Shown: one piece after another, positions 1-5,500 of the stretch
Layout: the number at the start of each line of letters is the position of its first letter
Position numbering within the stretch: the stretch's first letter is position 1
From: Anthropogastromicrobium sp963626545
Lineage (GTDB): Bacteria; Bacillota; Clostridia; Lachnospirales; Lachnospiraceae
Reading direction: 5' to 3'
Assembly: GCA_963626545.1 (NCBI GenBank)
Contig: CAVFYJ010000102.1
Coordinates: 1-11,721 of the forward strand
Length of the DNA stretch: 11,721 nt
The notes under the pieces: generated by a model
The model's input: the letters and a program-made list of their open reading frames with translations, nothing else
Databases searched by the model: none
Told to the model about the DNA's origin: nothing
Position numbers and translations under genes: made by a program

Positions 1-16
1 TATAATAAATTATCGA

Positions 17-69
17 ACGAGTAGCAGACTTGCGTAAATCCAGTTTTGCTGCTCGTTTTTCTTTTTCTT
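17..69 (+). terminator. Intrinsic terminator at the left edge
   Basis: The arms ACGAGTAGCA (17-26) and TGCTGCTCGT (47-56) pair over 10 bp with one G-T wobble, and T-rich sequence follows (TTTTT at 56-60, then CTTTTTCTT). This fits a rho-independent terminator for a plus-strand gene that ends left of the window. The loop contains GCGTAAATCCA, which recurs in the next hairpin. Confidence 0.75.
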
Positions 70-95
70 AAATTTATATAACTTATAATGTCATT

Positions 96-154
96 AAAAA
101 AGTGTGTAGCGTATTCGCGTAAGTCCAACTTATTCGATATGCACACACTTTTTT
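96..154. terminator. Long terminator-like hairpin, possibly bidirectional
   Basis: AAAAAAGTGTGT (96-107) pairs perfectly over 12 bp with ACACACTTTTTT (143-154). The stem continues inward through GCGTA (109-113) with TATGC (138-142) past one bulged A. An A-run on the left and a T-run on the right let it act as a terminator on either strand. Part of its 3' arm is repeated at 171-188 (ATGCACAC then a T-run). No gene lies between it and the terminator at 17-69, so it may be a second, reinforcing terminator or an attenuator before the MATE gene. Confidence 0.55.
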
Positions 155-205
155 ATGTAAAAAAATAAGAATGCACACTTTTTTGATGCAAGATTGACAC
201 GAAAA

Positions 206-252
206 TGCCATAAGAAAGAGTTGTCATTATTGCCATAAAAAGGGTTGTCATT
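206..252 (+). repeat. Tandem ~23-bp direct repeat upstream of the MATE gene
   Basis: TGCCATAA-GAAAG-AGTTGTCATT (206-228) is followed two bases later by a near copy, TGCCATAA-AAAG-GGTTGTCATT (231-252), differing by one indel and one substitution. The repeat ends about 30 bases before the MATE start codon. TTGACA at 194-199 could be a -35 element, but no convincing -10 lies 16-18 bp downstream. The tandem arrangement suggests a regulator-binding site; that is inference. Confidence 0.5.
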
Positions 253-282
253 CAAAAAATGAGGAGGAAACGAAGAAGCAAA

Positions 283-1650
283 ATGGCAGAGAGAAATAAG
301 ATGAAGGAGATGCCGGTAAATAAGCTCATGATTCAAATGGGAATTCCAATGATCTTATCAATGGCATTGCAGGCGGTTTATAACATTGTAGACAGTGCCT
401 TTGTCGGAAACATGAAGGAGGGAAGCGAAGCAGCATTAAATGCACTTACGCTAGTATTTCCGGTACAGATGCTTATGGTAGCAGTTGGAATCGGAACCGG
501 CGTGGGAACGAATGCACTTCTGGCGAGAACACTTGGACAGGGCGACAAGAAAAAGGCGGCAAAGGTTGCTGGAAACAGTTTGTTCTTAGGTGCAATTATT
601 TATCTGGCATGTCTGTTGTTTGGAATTTTTGGTGTAAAAGCGTACATCTCATCGCAGACCGTTGATCCAGAAGTTATTTCGATGGGAACAAGTTATTTGA
701 GAATATGCTGTGTGATTTCGTTTGGTATTATCTTCTTTTCTTTATTTGAAAAGCTGTTACAGGCAACGGGCCGTTCGCTCTATTCAACAATCGGTCAGGT
801 TGTGGGTGCCGTGGTCAATATTATTCTTGACCCGATTATGATTTATGGAATCGGACCAGTTCCACAGATGGGAGTAGAAGGTGCGGCTTATGCGACGGTA
901 ATCGGACAGGTGGTTTCAGCGGCATTGTTATTTGTTTTCCATATGAAATTAAATAAGGAATTTGAGCATGGTACAGCATATATGAAGCCAGATCGCCAAA
1001 CGATAAAGCAAATCTATTCCATTGGTCTTCCAGCAATCATTGCGCAGGCACTCATGTCGATTATGGTTTATGTGATGAATCTGATCTTGAAGTTTAGCCC
1101 ATCTGCACAGACTGCATATGGATTATTCTATAAGGTGCAGCAGTTTGTATTATTCTTAGCATTTGGTCTTAGAGATGCAATCACGCCGATCATTGCGTTT
1201 TCATATGGAATGGGCAATAAAAAGAGAATCAAAGATGGAATTAAGTATGGCCTTCTCTACACAATCATACTGATGATTTTCGGTATCCTGATTACTGAAA
1301 TTTTCCCAGGCGCATTTGCCAGCCTGTTTAATGCAGGACAATCAAGAGCGTATTTTATTGGGGCAATGAGAATTATTTCTATCAGTTTTCTTTTTGCTGG
1401 AATTAACGTTGCGTACCAGGGAATCTATCAGGCGCTGGATGGTGGTGTGGAATCCCTTGTGATTTCACTTCTCAGACAGCTTATCCTCATACTGCCATTG
1501 GCTGGCGTTTTCTCTATTTTTGTTAGAAATGGACAGGTAGACGTAGCACTAATCTGGTGGGCATTTCCGATAACAGAATTGATCGCTTGTTTGGTGGGCT
1601 ATGTATTTTTAAAGAGAATCAAAAAGAAAAGAGTTGATCGTTTAAAATGA
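283..1650 (+). CDS. MATE family efflux transporter (first copy)
   Basis: This is a multidrug and toxic compound extrusion transporter of the inner membrane. The family couples drug export to inward flow of Na+ or H+. The 455-residue product has the usual family length and about 12 hydrophobic segments. Near the N-terminus the sequence GIPMILSMALQAVYNIVDS matches the typical first MATE helix (P, Q, YN and VD positions). The second half begins near residue 245 with the equivalent IGLPAIIAQALM. The start is placed at ATG 283, giving MAERNKMKEMPV as in relatives. An upstream in-frame ATG at 259 overlaps the AGGAGG at 262-267 and is unlikely to be used; the spacing from AGGAGG to 283 is rather long (15 bases), so ATG 301 remains possible. 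The substrate cannot be read from sequence. No clear terminator follows, so some read-through into the reductase is possible. Confidence 0.93.
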   Translation: MAERNKMKEMPVNKLMIQMGIPMILSMALQAVYNIVDSAFVGNMKEGSEAALNALTLVFPVQMLMVAVGIGTGVGTNALLARTLGQGDKKKAAKVAGNSLFLGAIIYLACLLFGIFGVKAYISSQTVDPEVISMGTSYLRICCVISFGIIFFSLFEKLLQATGRSLYSTIGQVVGAVVNIILDPIMIYGIGPVPQMGVEGAAYATVIGQVVSAALLFVFHMKLNKEFEHGTAYMKPDRQTIKQIYSIGLPAIIAQALMSIMVYVMNLILKFSPSAQTAYGLFYKVQQFVLFLAFGLRDAITPIIAFSYGMGNKKRIKDGIKYGLLYTIILMIFGILITEIFPGAFASLFNAGQSRAYFIGAMRIISISFLFAGINVAYQGIYQALDGGVESLVISLLRQLILILPLAGVFSIFVRNGQVDVALIWWAFPITELIACLVGYVFLKRIKKKRVDRLK

Positions 1651-1655
1651 AGAAC

Positions 1656-1684
1656 TTGCTATTTGTTCTGTCAGATGATAAAAT
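1656..1684 (+). promoter_or_regulatory. Sigma-A promoter of the aldo/keto reductase gene
   Basis: TTGCTA (1656-1661) lies 17 bp before TAAAAT (1679-1684), and TG at 1676-1677 gives an extended -10 (TGATAAAAT). Transcription would start near 1691, leaving a leader of about 85 bases before ATG 1776. Confidence 0.6.
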
Positions 1685-1775
1685 CAAAATAAGCGTTAAG
1701 ATAGTCGAGTAATATGACTTTTTATAGCGTATCGAGAAATTGATTTTAAAAGAACAAGCAAGGAGGACACGCAAT

Positions 1776-2918
1776 ATGATTTACAAAGAATTTCAAGGTA
1801 TTCAGTTATCCCGACTTGGCATGGGCAATATGCGTCTGCCATCCGTGGACCCAAGCAACCCAAACTCGGCAATCGACTGGAAAAAGGCAGAGGAAATTCT
1901 TGACTATGCCATGTCTCATGGAATCAATTATTATGATACTGCATACGTCTACAACAATGGCGAGTCTGAAAAATGTGTAGGTGCAGCACTCAGCAAGTAT
2001 CCAAGAGACAGCTATTATCTTGCCACAAAGTTTTACATTGAAGCAACACCTGATTATGAGGCCGTTTTCGAGGAACAGTTGAGACGTCTTCAAACCGATC
2101 ATATTGATTTTTATCTGATTCATTGTCTGACCGATGGCAATTTGGAAAAGTATTTAAATTCTGGCTGTATCGCGTATTTTGAGGAGCAGAAGCGAAAGGG
2201 TCGAATTACTTATTTTGGATTTTCATCTCATGCGTCGCCGGAAACGCTTTTGAAAATGGTGGAGTATAGAAAATGGGATTTTGCACAGATTCAGATGAAC
2301 TATCTGGATTGGGAATTTGCTACTGCAAAGGAAGAATACGAAATTCTGGCTTCCCGCAACATTCCGATTATGGTAATGGAATCGGTCAGAGGCGGAAAAT
2401 TGGCCGATTTGGGTGGAACGCTGAATCAGAAAATGAAAGAAAAGCAGCCAGATTGGTCGATCACTTCTTGGGCGCTGCGATGGCTGAAAGCAAAGGAAGG
2501 CGTGCAGTTGATGCTCAGTGGAATGTCATCCATGGATCAGATTGAAGATAATGTGTCTGTTTTCGAGACAGAAGATGCGTTGAATGAAGAACAGATTGCT
2601 TTTTTGAAGGATATGGCATATGCATTGAAAGCAAGCCTGACAGTACCTTGCACCGCCTGTCGCTATTGTTGCAGCGCCTGTCCAAAGGAGTTGGATATTC
2701 CGGGAATGCTCAAAATTTATAATGAGTACAAGTACGCAGGCTGGTGGTATGGCAAGGAATTAGATGGCATTGAAGAAAAGAAACTGCCATCGGAGTGCAT
2801 TGGCTGTAAGAAATGCATGAAGCATTGTCCACAGGGAATTGCAATTCCAGATTATATGAAGAAGCTGGCATGTTTGAAAGAGACGGGAAAAGAAGAGCAA
2901 GAAAATAAAGAAGAATAA
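1776..2918 (+). CDS. Aldo/keto reductase fused to a two-[4Fe-4S] ferredoxin domain
   Basis: This is a cytoplasmic oxidoreductase of 380 residues. Residues 1-280 form an aldo/keto reductase barrel with the catalytic tetrad visible: D54 and Y59 in DTAYVYNNGESE, K85 in LATKF, and H116 in FYLIH. The C-terminal part carries two ferredoxin-type cysteine clusters, C292/C295/C298/C302 and C341/C344/C347/C351, each ending in CP. This architecture is common in anaerobic Firmicutes; the iron-sulfur part presumably passes electrons to or from the barrel, but the substrate is unknown. The start is ATG 1776, with AGGAGG at 1761-1766 nine bases upstream; an in-frame TTG at 1740 lacks a ribosome site. The first cluster has an extra adjacent cysteine (C299). 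The C-terminus ends in a charged Lys/Glu tail. The gene has its own promoter and a strong terminator, so it is probably monocistronic. Confidence 0.94.
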   Translation: MIYKEFQGIQLSRLGMGNMRLPSVDPSNPNSAIDWKKAEEILDYAMSHGINYYDTAYVYNNGESEKCVGAALSKYPRDSYYLATKFYIEATPDYEAVFEEQLRRLQTDHIDFYLIHCLTDGNLEKYLNSGCIAYFEEQKRKGRITYFGFSSHASPETLLKMVEYRKWDFAQIQMNYLDWEFATAKEEYEILASRNIPIMVMESVRGGKLADLGGTLNQKMKEKQPDWSITSWALRWLKAKEGVQLMLSGMSSMDQIEDNVSVFETEDALNEEQIAFLKDMAYALKASLTVPCTACRYCCSACPKELDIPGMLKIYNEYKYAGWWYGKELDGIEEKKLPSECIGCKKCMKHCPQGIAIPDYMKKLACLKETGKEEQENKEE

Positions 2919-2955
2919 AAAAGAATAAAAAAGAAAAAGAATTAAGTGGTTTGGA

Positions 2956-3001
2956 AAGAAAGCTATGGGGCATATCAGTAGCCCTGTAGCTTTCTTGTTT
3001 T
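2956..3001 (+). terminator. Intrinsic terminator of the aldo/keto reductase gene
   Basis: AAGAAAGCTATGGGG (2956-2970) pairs with 2982-2996 through 10 perfect base pairs, two G-T wobbles and three G-C pairs. The loop is 11 bases and GTTTT follows. The preceding A-rich arm could also let it work weakly on the minus strand. Confidence 0.85.
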
Positions 3002-3111
3002 AAATTCAATTTTGCTGCTGCCATATGGAATACTTATGAACGATTTGATTATTGAAAGGCCGAGGATTCTCGCGCCAGATCCCTAATTTCTAAAAAATTT
3101 AAATTAACGTA

Positions 3112-3142
3112 TTGACCTTAATCTCAAGGTTAATGTTACAAT
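3112..3142 (+). promoter_or_regulatory. MerR-type promoter with a 19-bp spacer and internal dyad
   Basis: TTGACC (3112-3117) and TACAAT (3137-3142) are separated by 19 bp, with TG at 3134-3135 making an extended -10. An imperfect inverted repeat, ATTGACCTT (3111-3119) and AAGGTTAAT (3126-3134), has one mismatch and sits between and over the elements. An overlong spacer holding a dyad is the hallmark of promoters untwisted by MerR-family activators. It would drive the broken small gene and the deaminase. No MerR gene is in the window. Confidence 0.65.
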
Positions 3143-3163
3143 TCCATTGAAGAAAAGCCAATA

Positions 3164-3495
3164 ATGTCATTTCGATATTTTTATGTAACTGCGCTTACTG
3201 TCAGAATTATGTTAGACAAATCAAAACGGTCTATCCGAAGGTTGCGGACTATTTGATGCATTTAGGCATTGACATTGAAAAGCCGTTTGAAACAATGCCT
3301 CTTGAGCCAGATGAGTGCAAAAATATTAAATATACAGGTGCTCAATATATCGTTTGCGGTGAGCCGGATAATTTTTCGGAAATCGCAATCGATTCTGTTA
3401 CAATACACATTGCAAAATTTCACCCGTCAACCGAATTGAATACAAAGCATTTTGTCATTGAAATCGGTCCGATTCGATTAAAGTGGGTGGTATAA
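3164..3495 (+). pseudogene. Small cysteine-containing protein gene broken by a one-base deletion
   Basis: The downstream frame is open from 3151 to the TAA at 3493-3495 and reads as one continuous protein (a CxCxxC region, then KTVYPKVADYLMHLGID and a C-terminus ending PIRLKWVV). It has no good start codon of its own: the first candidates are an internal TTG/ATG at 3253/3256. An ATG at 3164, about 20 bases after the promoter's -10, opens the neighbouring frame and reads MSFRYF before reaching TTTTT (3178-3182), then runs to a stop at 3257. Adding one T to that run joins the frames as MSFRYFLCNCAYCQNYV, giving a protein of about 110 residues. I recognise similar small proteins of unknown function in Clostridia but cannot name the family. 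A frameshifted pseudogene is most likely; a sequencing error or slippage at the T-run cannot be excluded. It lies 51 bases before the deaminase and is probably co-transcribed with it. Confidence 0.65.
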
Positions 3496-3546
3496 TTAAA
3501 TTTGTAAAGTAAAATTATAGAGAAGAAAAGGAGTAGAAAGAAAACA

Positions 3547-3939
3547 ATGGATAAAAAATGGAATGAATTATATGAAGCAGCAAAGACTGTGTTAAATCCG
3601 AGAGAAGTTTCAAGAATTATTGAGGCAGGTGGAGTTGCAGCAGCAGTAGAATCTGTATCTGGGAAAATCTATGTTGGAGTATGCGTGGATACCGCCTGTA
3701 CATTAGGGGTATGTGCGGAACGAAACGCCATATTTAACATGATTACGAATGGTGAGGATGCGATTCGTCGTGTCATTGCGATTGGCAGAGATGGAAAGGC
3801 GATGCCGCCATGCGGAGCGTGTAGAGAATTTATGACGCAGCTAATGCCTGAAGACTATCGTGATATTGAGATCATGATGGATTATGAGAATGAGCGTATT
3901 GTAACACTTGGAGAGCTGACACCAGAATGGTGGCTGTGA
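3547..3939 (+). CDS. Cytidine/blasticidin deaminase-like zinc enzyme
   Basis: This is a small cytoplasmic deaminase of 130 residues, the usual length for tetrameric cytidine deaminases. The zinc and proton-transfer motifs are intact: CAERNAIF (zinc Cys and catalytic Glu, near residues 56-63) and PCGACREF (two zinc Cys, near residues 89-96). Three cysteine ligands are typical of the short cytidine and blasticidin-S deaminases. The segment that in cytidine deaminase reads VENAS, with Asn and Glu contacting the ribose, is VDTAC here, so the substrate may not be plain cytidine. The start is ATG 3547 with AAAGGAG (3527-3533) upstream; the spacing of 13 is slightly long. The gene follows the broken small gene by 51 bases and probably shares its MerR-type promoter. 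Detoxification of a nucleoside-like compound is inference only. Confidence 0.85.
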   Translation: MDKKWNELYEAAKTVLNPREVSRIIEAGGVAAAVESVSGKIYVGVCVDTACTLGVCAERNAIFNMITNGEDAIRRVIAIGRDGKAMPPCGACREFMTQLMPEDYRDIEIMMDYENERIVTLGELTPEWWL

Positions 3940-3983
3940 GACAGAAAACTGATAAACTTTTTGTTTCGGTGACTTTCTTTGCA

Positions 3984-4053
3984 ATGCTATGAAATGTTGC
4001 GATACTGTGAAATTCTGTACTATTCTGTGTTATTCCATGCTATGAAATTTACT
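3984..4053 (+). repeat. Degenerate 17/18-bp tandem repeat in an intergenic region
   Basis: Four related units begin at 3984, 4002, 4019 and 4037. The first and last share ATGCTATGAAAT exactly (3984-3995 and 4037-4048); the second has ATACTGTGAAAT and the third CTATTCTGTGTTAT. The stretch lies between the deaminase stop and the split-barrel gene. It has no open frame of note and no clear terminator. Confidence 0.45.
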
Positions 4054-4099
4054 AGTCACTCATAAATTTGCCAATATCTTTCAAATTAAAAGCAAATTC

Positions 4100-4113
4100 G
4101 TTACTATAGTAAC
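4100..4113. promoter_or_regulatory. Probable HxlR operator over the -10 of the split-barrel gene
   Basis: GTTACTATAGTAAC is a perfect 14-bp palindrome. It contains TATAGT (4105-4110), a plausible -10, although the best -35 (TTCAAA, 4080-4085) is 19 bp away and weak. Its right half ATAGTAACT recurs exactly at 4616-4624 in the hxlR promoter, and a left-half-like GTTACAATAG occurs at 4153-4162. A shared motif in the two promoters flanking a regulator points to HxlR as the binder; this is inference from pattern and position. Confidence 0.6.
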
Positions 4114-4157
4114 TGTTCAAAGCCATGTGAAATCAAGGCGCGACTCTGAACAGTTAC
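4109..4157 (+). repeat. Perfect 11-bp inverted repeat before the split-barrel gene
   Basis: GTAACTGTTCA (4109-4119) and TGAACAGTTAC (4147-4157) are perfect complements separated by 27 bases. No T-run follows, so it is not a standard terminator. It overlaps the operator palindrome and ends 18 bases before the GGAGG ribosome site. It may be a pair of regulator sites that allow looping, or an RNA leader hairpin. Confidence 0.55.
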
Positions 4158-4188
4158 AATAGAAAGAAAAAATTTGGAGGTATATTCG

Positions 4189-4584
4189 ATGATGAACGAA
4201 TCTGTAGTTAAAGTATTAAAGAATGGTATGTGGGATCTTGCAACATGTGCAAATGGAGAACCAAACGTAGTGCCGGTTGCTTTTAAGGATGTTACCGAAG
4301 ACGGAAAGTTGGTTGTAGGAGATGTGTTCCTTGAGACAACATTAAACAATTTAAAAGCAAACGATGGAAAAATCGCGATCTCTGTATATGATGCACAGAG
4401 CCTTGAGGGCTATCAGATTAAGGGAACTGCCGAGTATGTAACGGAAGGGAATCTTGTAGATACATTCAAGACCATGGTAGAGGGAATGTTTCACGGTGCA
4501 GCAACTGCAAAGGGTGCGCTGATCATTACACCAGCGAAAGTGATTGTTACAACACCGGGCGCAGAGAATAAGAAAGAGCTGTAA
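4189..4584 (+). CDS. Pyridoxamine 5'-phosphate oxidase-like flavin split-barrel protein
   Basis: The 131-residue cytoplasmic protein has the look of the short PNPOx-like, FMN-binding split-barrel family: an N-terminal helix, LATCANGEPNVVPVAFKDV with the alternating first strands, LVVGDVFLETTLNNLKANDGKIAISVYD as the FMN-side strands, and YQIKGTAEYV as the following strand. Members of this family bind flavin or related cofactors and reduce varied substrates, so the reaction here is unknown. The start is ATG 4189, with GGAGG at 4176-4180 eight bases upstream; the adjacent ATG at 4192 is an alternative. The gene sits directly upstream of hxlR on the same strand, and both share the ATAGTAACT motif. 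In other bacteria HxlR-type regulators often control neighbouring flavoproteins, which fits this pairing. Confidence 0.85.
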   Translation: MMNESVVKVLKNGMWDLATCANGEPNVVPVAFKDVTEDGKLVVGDVFLETTLNNLKANDGKIAISVYDAQSLEGYQIKGTAEYVTEGNLVDTFKTMVEGMFHGAATAKGALIITPAKVIVTTPGAENKKEL

Positions 4585-4615
4585 TAAATTTATTCAGACG
4601 CCACTAATAAATTTC

Positions 4616-4652
4616 ATAGTAACTTCAAAAATGATCGCCTTCAGGCTATAAT
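4616..4652 (+). promoter_or_regulatory. Promoter of the hxlR-GNAT-MATE operon with an operator half-site
   Basis: TTCAAA (4624-4629) and TATAAT (4647-4652) are 17 bp apart. ATAGTAACT (4616-4624) touches the -35 and matches half of the palindrome at 4100-4113, suggesting autoregulation. A small inverted repeat, GCCT-TC-AGGC (4637-4646), lies just before the -10. Confidence 0.65.
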
Positions 4653-4676
4653 GAAAAAGCTTGGAGGTGATTTTTT

Positions 4677-5060
4677 ATGGCAAAGTATAAGAAAAAATTA
4701 GAAGATGATATACGATGTCCACTTGAATATGGACTGGCAATATTTGGAGGCAAATGGAAATCACGCATTATATGCGTATTGTCTGCCAATGAAAAGCTGC
4801 GCTACAGTGAATTGCGCAAAGAAATGTACAACATCACAGACGCAGTACTGGCAGCAACATTAAAAGACCTAATACAAGATGAGATTGTGGAACGAAAATC
4901 CTATGATGAGATTCCACCTCGTGTTGAGTATACATTGACACAGAAAGGAAAATCGGTTGTGCCTATTTTGCAGAGCATTTGCCAGTGGTCTGGTGTTTTT
5001 TATAAAGAGGATAGTGAAAATGAAATGGTGCAATGCCAGAAATGTGATCATCACAGATAA
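4677..5060 (+). CDS. HxlR family winged-helix transcriptional regulator
   Basis: The 127-residue protein carries the HxlR signature CPLEYGLAIFGGKWKSRIIC near the N-terminus. The recognition region RYSELRKEMYNITDAVLAAT and a winged part ending EYTLTQKGKSVVPIL follow. HxlR proteins bind DNA as dimers, and several sense electrophiles or oxidants through a cysteine near the N-terminus; C14 here is a candidate. Unusually the C-terminus ends CQKCDHHR, so C120, C123, H125 and H126 could bind a metal. The ribosome site GGAGG (4663-4667) lies nine bases before ATG 4677. It is the first gene of a tight operon with the acetyltransferase (13-base gap) and the MATE pump, and it probably also controls the upstream split-barrel gene. 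Confidence 0.92.
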   Translation: MAKYKKKLEDDIRCPLEYGLAIFGGKWKSRIICVLSANEKLRYSELRKEMYNITDAVLAATLKDLIQDEIVERKSYDEIPPRVEYTLTQKGKSVVPILQSICQWSGVFYKEDSENEMVQCQKCDHHR

Positions 5061-5073
5061 GGAGAGAACGAAA

Positions 5074-5487
5074 GTGATTCAGTATACAGAAGAAAAGAAG
5101 TTTACAAAAGAACAGGTAGAGCAATTGTTTTTGTCAGTTAACTGGGTTTCGGGAAAGTATCCAGAACGCTTGTACAAAGCGCTCATGAATTCCTCAACGG
5201 TACTCACGGCATGGGACGATGACAGACTAGTTGGACTGATACGAGTATTAGACGACACAGAAATGTTGGCGCAGATCCATTATGTGCTTGTCCATCCAGA
5301 TTATCAGGGACATGGCATTGCAGGGAAGATGCTTGAACTGATAAAGGAAAAATATAAAAATTTCTTTTATATTGAGGCAATGCCAGAGGATAAAAATAAT
5401 GTAGCGTTTTATCAAAAGCATGGCTTTTCCGTAATGGAAAATGGTGCAGCAATTCAGATTTGCAACCATAATATGATGCAGCAGTAA
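5074..5487 (+). CDS. GNAT family N-acetyltransferase
   Basis: The 137-residue protein is a small single-domain GNAT enzyme that would transfer an acetyl group from acetyl-CoA to an unknown acceptor. The acetyl-CoA motif is clear: the strand IHYVLVHPDY followed by QGHGIAGKML (Q-x-x-G-x-A type pyrophosphate loop). The C-terminal NVAFYQKHGF motif is typical of the family. The start is GTG 5074, with GGAG (5061-5064) nine bases upstream, directly after the hxlR stop; the open frame extends further upstream inside hxlR but without a ribosome site. It lies between the regulator and the MATE pump. An acetylate-and-export role against a toxic amine or drug is a reasonable guess, not shown by sequence. 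Confidence 0.9.
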   Translation: MIQYTEEKKFTKEQVEQLFLSVNWVSGKYPERLYKALMNSSTVLTAWDDDRLVGLIRVLDDTEMLAQIHYVLVHPDYQGHGIAGKMLELIKEKYKNFFYIEAMPEDKNNVAFYQKHGFSVMENGAAIQICNHNMMQQ

Positions 5488-5500
5488 GGGGCAGATGAAA

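Noticed and set aside
259..282. Upstream ATG start for the first MATE gene
   Set aside because: It overlaps the AGGAGG that would serve as the ribosome site and adds an Arg/Lys-rich stretch not typical of the family.
3037..3087. 16-codon open frame before the MerR-type promoter
   Set aside because: It is too short, has no ribosome site and no recognisable content.
3176..3184. Programmed -1 frameshift site in the small cysteine gene
   Set aside because: The T-run permits P-site slippage only; the A-site codon TAT would mispair on TTA, and no downstream stem was seen. A deletion is simpler.
3940..3978. Terminator after the deaminase gene
   Set aside because: Only a 5-bp AGAAA/TTTCT pairing around a loop of about 28 bases was found, with no T-run after it.
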